A stretch of DNA of 64,000 nucleotides. It comes from Psychrobacter glacincola (lineage in GTDB: Bacteria > Pseudomonadota > Gammaproteobacteria > Pseudomonadales > Moraxellaceae). The notes beneath the pieces are model-generated. The model was not told the origin of the DNA. It worked only from the letters and a program-made list of their open reading frames with translations, and searched no databases. Location: positions 19,743 through 83,742 of the forward strand of contig LIQB01000003.2 in the NCBI GenBank assembly GCA_001411745.2, given 5' to 3'. The translations under genes were made by a program, and so were the position numbers. This document shows, one piece after another, positions 1 through 9,057 of the stretch. Position 1 is the first letter of the stretch, and each line of letters opens with the position of its first letter.

Positions 1-181
1 TAACCTTTTGATGCGGTCAAAGTCTCGGTTGCTTTATCATCGGTGTAACCTTTGGAGGCGGTTAAAGTCTCAGTTGCTTTGCCGTCGGTGTAGCCTTTGG
101 AGGCGGTCAAAGTCTCGGTTGCTTTATCATCGGTGTAGCCTTTGGAGGCGGTTAAAGTCTCAGTTGCTTTGCCGTCGGTGT
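1..181 (-). repeat. 45-bp tandem repeats in adhesin stalk
   Basis: At least four consecutive 45-bp units occur; the ggtgta mark falls at 42, 87, 132 and 177. Each unit encodes 15 residues of coiled-coil stalk. Two variants alternate (gctttatcat and gctttgccgt), giving a 90-bp higher-order repeat. The array continues past the window edge. The unit is a multiple of three, so copy changes would lengthen or shorten the stalk without breaking the frame. Confidence 0.95.
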
Positions 182-1154
182 ATCGTTTATTTACCGCATC
201 TGTATCATTTGTTGCATCTGCCACGTTAGTGATACGTTTTTCGAAACCCTTGCTACCAACTGAAATCGTATCTCTTTCATCTGCAATGGAGAAACTACCG
301 ATGGCGGTTGCGCCTGTCGCAGTGGCTTGGCTATTACTGCCAAACACGCTGCTGTCTGTACCTGATGCGGTATTCTGATAACCAACTGCAACACTGTAGT
401 CACCCTCTGATGTATTTTCAAAACCGACGGCACTACTGTCTTCACCTGATGCTGTATTATTATAACCGACGGCACTGCTATTTACATTCGAGGCGGTATT
501 TTTATAGCCAATTGCACTGCTATTTATGTTCGATGCCGTGTTGTTATAACCAAATGCACTACTATAACCCTCTGAGGCGATATTATTAGAGCCTACCGCA
601 CTACTATTGATACGCGATGCGGTATTGTTATAACCAACGGCACTACTGTACTTAACTGATGCTTCATTATTAGCACCTAACGCACTACTATAATCACCTG
701 ATGCTGCATTAGTATAACCAACCGCACTGCTATAAATACCCGAAGACTCATTAGAAATACCTGTTGCGCTGCTATAACTGCCCTTTGCTTTATTTGCATA
801 GCCTAGCGCAGTAGCTTCACTCAATGCTTCATTATCAATACCTAAGGCACTGCTATTGAGACCGTCTGCTGCATTATTTATTCCACAGGCTAGTGCAATT
901 GCACCTCTTGCCGTACTTCCTCCAGAAACAGGATCCGATACGCATACCACGCCTGCCCACACTGTCGAGCCACTGATCGCTGCGATACTGAAGGCAAGCC
1001 CTTTTAGGGTCAACATCTTATAGTCATTTGAGCGAGCTATTTGGGCGATAGTGCCAGTCGTGCCGCTAGTCTTACCAGCGCTCTTAGTATTTTCAGACAC
1101 CACCACTATACAACCTAGTGATTGACTCCAAATCTTTTTAAATACTTTATTCAT
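1..1154 (-). CDS. Trimeric autotransporter adhesin (YadA-like), N-terminal part, runs off left edge
   Basis: Reading the complement from the ATG at 1154 gives an open frame of about 384 codons with no stop before base 1. The N-terminus (MNKVFKKIWSQSLGCIVV) is an extended signal peptide region (ESPR) as in large type V secreted proteins. A hydrophobic core follows, ending near TVWAG. From about residue 90 to 270 there are 14-residue YadA-head repeats of the form SSAVGYNNTASG. A neck (TNVADATNDTDAVNKRY) leads into a stalk made of an exactly periodic 15-residue repeat (KATETLTASKGYTDD or TDG). The stalk remainder and the membrane anchor lie outside the window. Expected role is a surface-anchored homotrimeric adhesin. 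The family call is firm; the ligand is unknown. Confidence 0.9.
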   Translation of the reverse strand, partial: MNKVFKKIWSQSLGCIVVVSENTKSAGKTSGTTGTIAQIARSNDYKMLTLKGLAFSIAAISGSTVWAGVVCVSDPVSGGSTARGAIALACGINNAADGLNSSALGIDNEALSEATALGYANKAKGSYSSATGISNESSGIYSSAVGYTNAASGDYSSALGANNEASVKYSSAVGYNNTASRINSSAVGSNNIASEGYSSAFGYNNTASNINSSAIGYKNTASNVNSSAVGYNNTASGEDSSAVGFENTSEGDYSVAVGYQNTASGTDSSVFGSNSQATATGATAIGSFSIADERDTISVGSKGFEKRITNVADATNDTDAVNKRYTDGKATETLTASKGYTDDKATETLTASKGYTDGKATETLTASKGYTDDKATETLTASKG

Positions 1155-1609
1155 AGCTCGCTCCATAAGTCCAAAAACTAATCGTCGATAAAATCAAGGC
1201 TATCTATGTCACTTACTATGCCACTTACATTAACCATGCTCATAAATGACAACTGTCATTTATTAAAGCACAAAGCTAACATACCTGTATATTTATATTA
1301 AAGGATATTTAATCTTCAGGGCTGTCTTAGATAAGCAAAATAATCTGGGATAGTTTTATGGGAAAAGAGCGTTATGAGTAAGATTCACCCACCCAAATGC
1401 TCACTGCACAGCGAGTATAACGATTGTTATATCGGTAAGAGTGAGCACGTCTGGTAGGGTTGCAAGTGCCGTTATGGCACTCGCAATGTCTGGCAGCAGA
1501 TCAACCTGATGGCGTATCTAAGGAAATTTGGATGGCATAGAGAGTGTTGAACAAGTAACCCTTAAGTGGATGGACTGATTTCATAACCCAAACAATCCAC
1601 CTAAATGAT
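1155..1609. other. Intergenic, no gene recognised
   Basis: This holds the upstream region of the adhesin at 1154 and the downstream region of the carboxypeptidase at 1610. An AT-rich stretch around 1255-1315 could carry the adhesin promoter, but no box is convincing. The more GC-rich 1370-1560 part has several short frames interrupted by stops; I could not match it to a transposase or any other gene. Confidence 0.5.
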
Positions 1610-2752
1610 TCACTCACGTAAATCATCCATGACTGCCAACATAGCCACTAATGAGGCTTCCCCTAATTTCATAGAGCGCTCTGGTGACCAACCCGTATCC
1701 GCATCGGGGACATTATTGTTATCTATAAATGGCATCTCCAAGGTATTGGCAAGGCAGTCAAAACGTTCGGCAACCCAGTGAGTCGCAAGCGTCATATTCG
1801 CTGTACCCGGTGCATCTACGTCATAGCCCTCTTCCGTCTGAAAGTCGGCACTGGCGAGCTTTAACACTTCTGAGAATCTATCGCGTAGACGTGCGAGGCG
1901 GTCGCTATAATTTGGCGTACCCTGCGAGCCAGAAAGGAACACAAAAGGTATTTCTTCATCACCGTGCACATCATAAAATAGATCAACACCCGTCTCTTCC
2001 ATTTTATTAATGACATGAAAGACTTCTGGGCTGGTTTCCAAACTTGGATTTGACCAAGCACGGTTTAGGTTAGTCCCGACTGCATTAGTACGCAGATGAC
2101 CGCGCACGCTGCCATCTGGGTTCATATTGGGCACGATGTAAAAGTTAGCTTTATCTAATAATAATTTACCCGTGGCATTATCACCATCTAACAGGCTATG
2201 CAGTAGACCATCGACCAACCATTCGGCCATCGTCTCACCGGGGTGTTGACGTGCCGTAATCCAAATATTGCGTTTAGGCGCATCGCTATTGCTAGCGCCA
2301 TCACTAATTTTGACTAAGGTTAAATCGCGCTTATCAAGGGTTTCTCCCAAATGCTCTAACGTCACTAATGGATGCATTTGCACCGCTGCTAATAAATCTT
2401 GATGACGCTCATCACTGTAAGGGGCAAAAAAAGCAATTTGAATGGTTTCACATTCCAACTCTGCCGTTATGGTTAGTTTGCCGTCTTTATAAGAGGTGGG
2501 CAGACGAAACCAATAGTCACGATCGTACGACGCCACCGCTTGGTAATTCTCCCACCCTGCAGGGAATGCTGCATCCCCTGCATTCATAATATTGAGCACA
2601 TATTGCTCGCCAACCTGACCTGTCAGGCGAAAATTAAACCACTGAAAAAACTCGCCACCGACGTCCGGACGAATAGCCAATTGGATATTTTTTTTATCTT
2701 CTAAATTAATAACCTCAATATTACCAGCATCGAAATTAGCAGTGATATGCAT
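1610..2752 (-). CDS. M14-family zinc carboxypeptidase (AGBL/CCP-like)
   Basis: A 380-residue cytosolic-type metallocarboxypeptidase. Residues 1-130 form the beta-rich N-terminal domain typical of the cytosolic carboxypeptidase-like branch. The M14 catalytic domain follows. Visible zinc and catalytic residues are H170 and E173 in RQHPGET, the substrate-binding NLNRAW (228-233), H263 in DVHGDE, and a probable general-base Glu at E339 (TLEMPF). There is no signal peptide, so it should act in the cytoplasm. The family trims C-terminal residues from peptides or proteins; the bacterial substrate is unknown. It has intergenic gaps on both sides and so looks monocistronic. Confidence 0.88.
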   Translation of the reverse strand: MHITANFDAGNIEVINLEDKKNIQLAIRPDVGGEFFQWFNFRLTGQVGEQYVLNIMNAGDAAFPAGWENYQAVASYDRDYWFRLPTSYKDGKLTITAELECETIQIAFFAPYSDERHQDLLAAVQMHPLVTLEHLGETLDKRDLTLVKISDGASNSDAPKRNIWITARQHPGETMAEWLVDGLLHSLLDGDNATGKLLLDKANFYIVPNMNPDGSVRGHLRTNAVGTNLNRAWSNPSLETSPEVFHVINKMEETGVDLFYDVHGDEEIPFVFLSGSQGTPNYSDRLARLRDRFSEVLKLASADFQTEEGYDVDAPGTANMTLATHWVAERFDCLANTLEMPFIDNNNVPDADTGWSPERSMKLGEASLVAMLAVMDDLRE

Positions 2753-3119
2753 AAATTTTCCTTAATTGTTTTTTAGATATCTTAGTGAGTATCTGTAAAG
2801 TACCTGAGCATAAACGATTAAAAACAAGCAGGATAGAGACGCTAACAAATCATCTTAGAAAATAGTAAAAATAATTAATGATTAATAATTGTAGTACTAC
2901 TGTTTTTTTTAATTAAAAGAACATAAAAACATTCCAAACACTATGACAGACATAGCATTAGCCAATTTTTTATATTTATCACATTACTGAATGAATGTGC
3001 CAGATATTGGATATTATAGCTCATAATCCTATATAGCACTGTTCATCATATATAGTACTATTCTCTATAGCTACAAAAGCCACTCAACTGGTAGCCATCC
3101 TACTACTGTCAAGATAATG
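2753..3119. other. AT-rich intergenic region, nothing recognised
   Basis: This lies between the carboxypeptidase start and the phospholipase D remnant. It is strongly AT-rich with poly-T and poly-A runs near 2905. It presumably contains the carboxypeptidase promoter. No ORF, hairpin terminator or repeat stands out. Confidence 0.5.
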
Positions 3120-3464
3120 TTAAGCAGGGTACTTTGTCCAGGCTCCGAGACGCTCATCGATCCAGACGAGCCTTCCATTACGCTGCTCTACTCGCCAAGT
3201 AAGGCCAACCATACCTTGGTCAAATGCTTTATGCAGTTTCTGTGCCATCTGTTCACTGTTAATCATTAAACCCATTTCGGTATTGAGCGCAGTCGAACGG
3301 GGGTCAAAATTGAACGAGCCAATAAAAATGCGCTTTCCATCTACCGCAAAGGTTTTCGCGTGAAGACTGGCTTTTGACGATCTGAACGGTTCTAGATGGT
3401 CAGCGGGTGCACCAGACGCAGCTTGGCTACGTAGCTCAAAAAGGCTGACGCCACTTTCAAGCAT
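3120..3464 (-). pseudogene. 3' remnant of a phospholipase D / cardiolipin synthase-like gene
   Basis: The 114-residue frame contains the second HKD motif of the phospholipase D superfamily (LHAKTFAVDGKRIFIGS followed by FNFDPRS) and the NTEMG segment usual after it in ClsC/YmdC-type proteins. Full-length members are around 500 residues with two HKD motifs. Here only the last quarter exists: an in-frame TAA lies about 20 bases before the ATG, and the sequence before it belongs to a different small gene. The alignment would begin at LESGVSLFELR, which is mid-domain in intact proteins. One HKD motif alone is not expected to be active unless dimerised, so I call it a truncated pseudogene. Confidence 0.72.
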
Positions 3465-3487
3465 GGCCTTGCTTTGTTGTTATTTTA

Positions 3488-3913
3488 TTAGCTAGCTAGC
3501 TGAAGCTTTTTTACGTTACCCATAAGTGCGCTAAGATTTTTCTCAAGTTTACTTTTTTCTAGCTTCATTCTAACGACAACCTTAATAATCTCATCAGCTA
3601 TCTCTTTATTGCCTTCAGCCACTGCCTGCTGCAATGCTAGGCCTTCACGCATAATAGCAACCCTTAAAGGCTCGATCTTATAAATAATACGGTTGATAGA
3701 TTTATGCAGATCCGACTGTCTATAGCACTCTTTTACCTTAGATGATTTATATAAGAGACTGTTTTTATCACTTTTTGCGCGGGCTAACGTCTCGATATAA
3801 TCAGCCGCTATCTTGTCAGCATAATCATCTTGAATACCAATCTCTAAAATATTTTTTACTAACATGATATCGATTTTTTCTAATTCAGTCTCTTTAATGG
3901 CACTTTTTAACAT
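3488..3913 (-). CDS. Small helical protein of unknown function
   Basis: A 141-residue, lysine- and glutamate-rich frame predicted to be mostly alpha-helical, with no signal peptide, membrane segment or cysteine cluster. I recognise no family. It lies just upstream of the phospholipase D remnant on the same strand, 23 bases away, where the missing part of that gene should be. It may therefore have arrived with the rearrangement that truncated the neighbour. The N-terminus MLKSAIKETELEKIDIMLV is charged and amphipathic. Coding potential seems real from length and residue use, but the function is unknown. Confidence 0.5.
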   Translation of the reverse strand: MLKSAIKETELEKIDIMLVKNILEIGIQDDYADKIAADYIETLARAKSDKNSLLYKSSKVKECYRQSDLHKSINRIIYKIEPLRVAIMREGLALQQAVAEGNKEIADEIIKVVVRMKLEKSKLEKNLSALMGNVKKLQLAS

Positions 3914-4380
3914 TTCAAACAGTCCTTCGTAAATGTTGGGATTAGGGATGAATTAAGCGGTTATCGCATATAAAAAGCAAAGCCATCGGCGTCACTATAA
4001 TTAGCACGTGGATTCGTTGTTTGCGCACTCTTATATTCATACTCGTATAAAAGTTACTTTCACAACCATGCCAATCAATTCGTAATAGAGGTCACTCAAG
4101 AATATTTATATAATGATACACTTATGTTCATTCTAACCTAAGAGTACAAGTGTACACAATAGGCATTCAACCCTTTTGATATAAAGGTTATGAAAAGCGG
4201 CTATCAAACCACCATAGATTGATATTTATTTTGAGAATAGTACTGTTGAGGTCTATCAAAATGATGAGGGTAGACAACTCCCTCACTATTAGGAATTGTT
4301 TAATGACGCGTGGATTCTTGCTAGACATATCTAAAATAGATTGATGAAATATTTACAAAGAAATGAGTGAGCCACTTTTG
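3914..4380. other. Intergenic, no gene recognised
   Basis: AT-rich stretch between the unknown small gene and the GST-like gene. A weak 6-bp hairpin (TGAGGG / CCCTCA) lies near 4266-4287 without a T-run. No ORF above background. It probably holds the promoter of the gene at 3913 and the end of the GST-like transcript. Confidence 0.45.
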
Positions 4381-5091
4381 CTAAGAAGGGAAAATCACTG
4401 GCTCATCGCCATCTTGCCAAGGTTGAAACTTGGTCATGGCTTGTATAAATAATGGATGCGCTAGCCAGTTTTTTAGCCATATTTGCAGCTTCGGATAAGG
4501 CAAACTGTAAAAAACGTCGCGATCTACATGAGCAAATTGGCGGACAAATGGCATAATACCGATATCGGCAATGGTCATACTATCTCCTAGCAAATAAGTA
4601 TTTTTAGTAAGCAGTGCTTCTAAAATCTGTAGAAACGCTTCACCTTTTTGCCGATATTCTGTTTGAGTCATTTCAAGATAACGGTCAGCATATTTATAGC
4701 GATCTAACCAATGCTTAAACTCCTGATCGTTTTGCTCAATTAACGTATTACCTTGATGCAAAGTCTTAGGGTTCAACAGCTCTTGTGGATCTTGCTGTTC
4801 AAGCGCCCACTCCATTATGTCCCGACTCTCTTCAATCACAACACCATCAGCGAGCTGTAAAACTGGCACGGTGCCTTTTGGGCTAATCGCTAGCATTTTC
4901 GCAGGTTTGTTTTTTAAGGTGATCTCCCGTAGCTCTACTGGCAAATCGGCAAACAACAGGCCAAGACGCGCGCGCATGGCATAAGGACAGCGACGAAAAG
5001 AGTAAAGACAAGAAAGGGAGTAAGCAGTCATATATTTTTTCACAGTTAAAACGAAATCAGCAGCCTTAGAGTCACTAACATCAAGAGTCAT
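4381..5091 (-). CDS. Glutathione S-transferase family protein
   Basis: A cytosolic GST-fold protein with a thioredoxin-like N-terminal domain (LYSFRRCPYAMRARLGL, with the Cys/Pro motif of the omega/glutaredoxin-like GSTs), cis-Pro segment KGTVPVLQL, and E-S of the glutathione-binding ESRDIMEW segment. An all-helical C-terminal domain contains the N-capping box TIADIGIMPF. The longest frame is 236 residues. Family members usually start about ten residues before the CPY motif, so ATG 5031 (MTAYS) is a plausible alternative; neither start has a clear ribosome-binding site. Likely a thiol transferase or reductase; the substrate is not predictable. Confidence 0.85.
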   Translation of the reverse strand: MTLDVSDSKAADFVLTVKKYMTAYSLSCLYSFRRCPYAMRARLGLLFADLPVELREITLKNKPAKMLAISPKGTVPVLQLADGVVIEESRDIMEWALEQQDPQELLNPKTLHQGNTLIEQNDQEFKHWLDRYKYADRYLEMTQTEYRQKGEAFLQILEALLTKNTYLLGDSMTIADIGIMPFVRQFAHVDRDVFYSLPYPKLQIWLKNWLAHPLFIQAMTKFQPWQDGDEPVIFPS

Positions 5092-5217
5092 TTAGTTTCG
5101 TTACTGATCTCTATTAAGGGTTGGTAAAATTAATACTTCAAAGCATTGAACAAAGCCAGTATCATAGCGACATTGAAAAACCCTTACCTTATTTATTATA
5201 AACAAAAGGAAGATATA

Positions 5218-5568
5218 GTGTCGCAGGCTCAGACAACTATCACAGAAACACCTCATCTCACAAAAGATCAGAACTCTGTATTAAAGATTCTTACGATCAT
5301 GGGTTATTTAGAAGGTACGTCCTTCTTATTATTACTTTGCATCGCCATGCCGCTAAAGTACATGATGGGTATTGCAGAAGCGGTCACCTACATAGGGATG
5401 ACTCATGGCGGATTGTTCATCGCGTATATTTTAATGCTGTTGATAGCCACCACCAAAATCAAAATGCCGATTTGGGCGATGCCAGCAGGGGTACTCGGAT
5501 CCTTTTTACCCCTTGGTCCGTTTATATTCGATCATTTATTAAAAAAGAGCTTGAATAAAAAAGCTTAA
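5218..5568 (+). CDS. DUF3817 small integral membrane protein
   Basis: Starting at GTG 5218, preceded by aaaaggaaga about seven bases upstream, the product is 116 residues. A TTG start at 5146 in the same frame is possible but has no such site. Three hydrophobic segments are visible: GYLEGTSFLLLLCIAMPLKY, a second around GLFIAYILMLLIA, and a third around MPAGVLGSFLPLGPFIF. The EG near the start of helix 1, AMPLKY and HGGLFIAY are hallmarks I associate with DUF3817 (YdzA-like) membrane proteins. Function is unknown. It is divergent from the GST-like gene. Confidence 0.75.
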   Translation: MSQAQTTITETPHLTKDQNSVLKILTIMGYLEGTSFLLLLCIAMPLKYMMGIAEAVTYIGMTHGGLFIAYILMLLIATTKIKMPIWAMPAGVLGSFLPLGPFIFDHLLKKSLNKKA

Positions 5569-5661
5569 AGCCCCTTAAAAGCAATGTCAAATGACTTACT
5601 GAATATGACGAACATTGGTGATTTTAAGATATAGCGCTATTTAAGCGCTGGACGGTATGTA

Positions 5662-5696
5662 TTAATGACTGATCATGATTATTCATCAGTCATTAA
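5662..5696 (-). terminator. Hairpin downstream of fhuB
   Basis: Perfect 12-bp inverted repeat TTAATGACTGAT / ATCAGTCATTAA with an 11-base loop, 13 bases beyond the fhuB stop. There is no strong T-run on the minus strand, so it may terminate weakly or protect the 3' end. It is also suitably placed between the convergent DUF3817 gene and fhuB. Confidence 0.5.
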
Positions 5697-5709
5697 TTTC
5701 CCATAAAAA

Positions 5710-7890
5710 CTATCCACTCACTGCGACTGGCACTTTACGAATCAGCCATAAAAAGTACGCACCGCCAATGATAGCCGCAATCGTACCCGCAGGCAGCTCA
5801 TAAGGGAAAATGACATAACGCCCAATCCAGTCTGCTATTACCATCACCCCTGCGCCTAACAAAGCCGCTAATGGCAATTGGCGCTCAAGCCTTACCGCAC
5901 CGAGTGACGTCGCCAAATGTGGCATCATTAGACCAATGAAACTCAATGGCCCAACCGCAAGCGTACTGGCAGTACTTAGCGCCGCCACTAACACCAATAA
6001 CACGAGTGTCACTGGTGTCACTGCCACCCCTAAATTACGAGCGACCCCTGTACCCAAACCAAGCACTCTTAAGGGTTTGATAAGCAGTAAGCTGAGGGCA
6101 AATAAAATGAGGGCAATGCCGATAAGATACCACACGGTGCTAGGCTGAGCGCTATAAGTCGTTCCCGATAGCCAGCTAAGCATCGCTTCTAGGCGTGGAT
6201 CGCCAGACAGCTTGACCATGTGCATCACCCCATCCATCATCGCGGCAATACCGATACCGACCAGTAATAGATAGCCAGAACTTACCTTACGTGCCAGCCA
6301 AATAACCAGCAATAACACAGCCATCGCTCCTGATAATCCTGAGATTAATAAAGTACCAGCTCCGGCAGATAGCCCTAAGCTTGGTAGCAGTAAAAACCCT
6401 AAGATAACCCCAAGCGCCGCGCCCGAGCTCACACCCAACACTTCTGGACTTGCCATCGGGTTGCGGGTGAGTGTTTGCAATAACACACCAGCGATGGCCA
6501 ACATCAGACCTGTTGCCGCAGCGCTCAAACTGCGCGGTAGCCGATACTGCTGGGTGATCGCCCAATCGGCACTTAGTCCCCAGCCACTGACGTCTTGGAC
6601 AAAAAGACAGGCAAGTATGATTATCATTACCACGCCAATACCCCAGCGCCACCATGCCACAGGTGCATGCTTGCCCGTTAGCATCGGGGTTACTGTTTCT
6701 ATCCGCTCACGGCGCTGACGCAAAATCAGCCAAATAATCAGTGGTGCACCAAGAATACCCGTCATCGCCCCTGCTGGAATTTGCATATTTAGTATGGGTT
6801 CGAGTAATAAAGCAACATTGCTAGTCAGCCATAAAAGCAGCGCCCCTAAGACAAAGGCTGCAAGCAGACGTTTGCTAATAGAAGCAACTCCCAGCGCATT
6901 GACCAGACTGGCAGCGCCAAGACCGATAAAACCAATTAGACCAACTTCGCTAACCACCAAAGCGGTAACAACTGCCACAATAAGCACCACCAATGCACGG
7001 ATACCGTTAATCGGCACGCCCAAGCGCTTGGCTTGTGAGTCATCGAGACTCATCAAGGTTAATGGTTTTAACAAGGGTAGACAGACAACCGCCATCACGA
7101 CGGCCGTTATCGCTAGCATCGTACTGGTATGCCAGCTATTCTGTGCCAAAAATCCCGCCGCCCACGACAGCATACCATTACTACGTTCAGCAAAAAACAA
7201 TACCAAAACATTGGCAATGGCGGCAAGTAGAATGTTTACCACTAAGCCTGCCAATATTAAAATGAGCGGATTAAAACGACTGGGTGCTGACAATACAAAG
7301 ACCAGTCCCATACTAATAAGCGCACCGACAAAGGCCACATAAAGTCCGCCATAAATCGCTAAGCTTGGCAAAAACAAGGTCACAATGAGCATGGCCAATT
7401 GCGCACCAACACCGACGCCCAATGTGGTGTCTGACGCTAATGGATTTTTGACCAATTGCTGTAGCAAAATACTGACAACCCCAAGCAGACCACCTGCCAA
7501 TAGCGCCACTATGCTGGTCGCCACTATATGCAGCTGCGTCGCAAGACTGATAATATCCAATTGTGAGCTTGGAATAAACAAATCACTGATCGGGCGTGTC
7601 CACTCCTGAGCGATTAATGCCCACGTGCTCCATACTGACAACACCACAAGGATAATCATTACTGCCCAGATGCGCCATGTATCTGCAAATACCGAAAGTG
7701 GTTGCCGAGGTGGTTGCCGAGGTGGTTTTGGTGCTGGATTGGGAGGTTGTTGCATGAGCTTGGAGTGTTGCTCTGATGGTGTTTTCAATGTGGGCGACTG
7801 AGACACTGCAAGTGAAGTCATAGGTTTGACATAATCAGTAGTATTATTGGTATGAGAGTGATGAGTCTGTGCGGCAGTATTAATAGTCAT
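5710..7890 (-). CDS. fhuB: Fe(3+)-hydroxamate ABC transporter permease, fused double FecCD domain
   Basis: The 726-residue protein consists of two tandem FecCD-type permease halves (about 75-390 and 410-720). This is the FhuB arrangement, in which one chain replaces a permease dimer. Each half has many hydrophobic helices and the conserved glycine-rich stretches (GVSSGAALG and LAGGLLGV type) plus the GLIGFIGLGAASLV / PLSFIGLMMPH loop that contacts the ATPase. An N-terminal proline-rich tail of about 70 residues precedes the first helix and makes it longer than E. coli FhuB (about 660). Its start overlaps the fhuD stop by four bases, implying translational coupling. It imports ferric hydroxamates across the inner membrane. 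Confidence 0.93.
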   Translation of the reverse strand: MTINTAAQTHHSHTNNTTDYVKPMTSLAVSQSPTLKTPSEQHSKLMQQPPNPAPKPPRQPPRQPLSVFADTWRIWAVMIILVVLSVWSTWALIAQEWTRPISDLFIPSSQLDIISLATQLHIVATSIVALLAGGLLGVVSILLQQLVKNPLASDTTLGVGVGAQLAMLIVTLFLPSLAIYGGLYVAFVGALISMGLVFVLSAPSRFNPLILILAGLVVNILLAAIANVLVLFFAERSNGMLSWAAGFLAQNSWHTSTMLAITAVVMAVVCLPLLKPLTLMSLDDSQAKRLGVPINGIRALVVLIVAVVTALVVSEVGLIGFIGLGAASLVNALGVASISKRLLAAFVLGALLLWLTSNVALLLEPILNMQIPAGAMTGILGAPLIIWLILRQRRERIETVTPMLTGKHAPVAWWRWGIGVVMIIILACLFVQDVSGWGLSADWAITQQYRLPRSLSAAATGLMLAIAGVLLQTLTRNPMASPEVLGVSSGAALGVILGFLLLPSLGLSAGAGTLLISGLSGAMAVLLLVIWLARKVSSGYLLLVGIGIAAMMDGVMHMVKLSGDPRLEAMLSWLSGTTYSAQPSTVWYLIGIALILFALSLLLIKPLRVLGLGTGVARNLGVAVTPVTLVLLVLVAALSTASTLAVGPLSFIGLMMPHLATSLGAVRLERQLPLAALLGAGVMVIADWIGRYVIFPYELPAGTIAAIIGGAYFLWLIRKVPVAVSG

Positions 7891-8906
7891 GATGCTGCCC
7901 CACCTTTTAATGTCACTGTTGATAAATTATTTGCCAAACCGACCAGTGACGACATGCCACCATAAATCCATATGGGCGGCAGCTCACCCACGCAGCGCTC
8001 ATCGCCATAGCCTAGACGCTGCCAAACCAAACTGTCTTTAATCTCAGCTCGGGTTATCGGGCTTAAAGGGTCGATGATTAATAGGCAGGTCTCATTATCC
8101 AATTGAGCCAAGTCGCCCATTCGAATGGGGACAAACCCCCATTGATTGCCTTTACCTAATATATCCAGCTCTTTGCCCATCTGACTTAGCACGGGCTGAA
8201 ACAAACTATTTTTGACATACATACGCATGTTATTGGCATCAGCAAACTGCACGACGGCAAATCTCTTTACTTTTGGATAGCGCTGCTGCAGACGCTCACT
8301 TGCCAGTTTGATATCTGTCTGACTTTTTTTAATATAGCTTTCAGCCAAGGCTGGTTCATCAATTAGCTGTCCCAACTGACGAGTCGGCTCAGTATAATCT
8401 GCCCAAGTTGCAGTATCACCTTTAGCGGCAAACATGACCGACTCAGAGGGCACATCTCCATAGAGATTGCGGGCATGCTCATAAAAAAAGTTATCGACGA
8501 CCAAATCGACAGGCAATTGGGCAACCAATTCCGCATTAGGCTGATAGCGAATACCCAAATCAATGATTGAGGCTGGCAATTCAGGCGTACCTACCCATCT
8601 GTCCCACACCCTCACATCACCCGTCGCTATCGGGGGGTAACCCATGGCGGTCAAGGTTGCCGCATTGCCCCAATCAGGTGAGACTATATTGATGTTAGCA
8701 TTATCTGCATTGCCCACTTGAGCGTCTTTTTGCGCCGTTATTGGTTGGTGACAGGCAGTCAGCACGGTGGTCAGTGTTAAGCTTGCTATGAGCGGCAAAC
8801 ACTTATATTTACTGATAGTGAGATTTGAGCCAGCTTTTGTAAAAGGTTTTATGAAAGATTTTATGGCTATTAAAGAGAACAGAGATTTATAAAGAGCAGG
8901 AAACAT
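7887..8906 (-). CDS. fhuD: Iron-siderophore periplasmic binding lipoprotein (FhuD-like)
   Basis: A 339-residue periplasmic-binding protein of the siderophore/B12 class (PF01497-like fold), with the typical segments WGNAATLTAMGYPP, WVGTPELPASIIDLG, LPVDLVVDNFF and, near the end, IWIYGGMSSLVGLANNL. A hydrophobic segment ends in VLTACHQ, a lipobox with the modified cysteine at C52, so it is probably a lipoprotein. The n-region before the core is unusually long (about 36 residues) and no internal ATG shortens it. It delivers ferric hydroxamates to FhuB and lies between fhuC and fhuB. Confidence 0.88.
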   Translation of the reverse strand: MFPALYKSLFSLIAIKSFIKPFTKAGSNLTISKYKCLPLIASLTLTTVLTACHQPITAQKDAQVGNADNANINIVSPDWGNAATLTAMGYPPIATGDVRVWDRWVGTPELPASIIDLGIRYQPNAELVAQLPVDLVVDNFFYEHARNLYGDVPSESVMFAAKGDTATWADYTEPTRQLGQLIDEPALAESYIKKSQTDIKLASERLQQRYPKVKRFAVVQFADANNMRMYVKNSLFQPVLSQMGKELDILGKGNQWGFVPIRMGDLAQLDNETCLLIIDPLSPITRAEIKDSLVWQRLGYGDERCVGELPPIWIYGGMSSLVGLANNLSTVTLKGGAAS

Positions 8907-8966
8907 GGCGGCCTATCTTTTGCGCGAATAAGAGAAAATAAGAAATGAAAAAGATGAGGCAAATAC

Positions 8967-9057
8967 TAGGGCATGCCCTCATTTTAAAAACGGTCATAAA
9001 AATTTAACCATTTTTAGCCTACTTATTCATTTTCGTTCAGATTGATGATATGCCCTA
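8967..9057. mobile_element. TA-flanked inverted-repeat element (MITE-like), copy B
   Basis: About 91 bp from tagggcatgccctcatttta to the matching inverted end ..gatgatatgcccta, with TA on both sides. The left end and an interior part (attttaaaaacggtcataaa; atttaaccatttttagcc) match the longer copy at 58779, so B looks like an internally shortened version. It lies in the fhu operon directly after the fhuC stop codon and before fhuD. There is no coding capacity. Confidence 0.65.

Noticed and set aside
1370..1560. Possible transposase remnant between the first adhesin and the carboxypeptidase
   Set aside because: All frames are broken by stops and I could not identify a transposase motif or inverted repeats.
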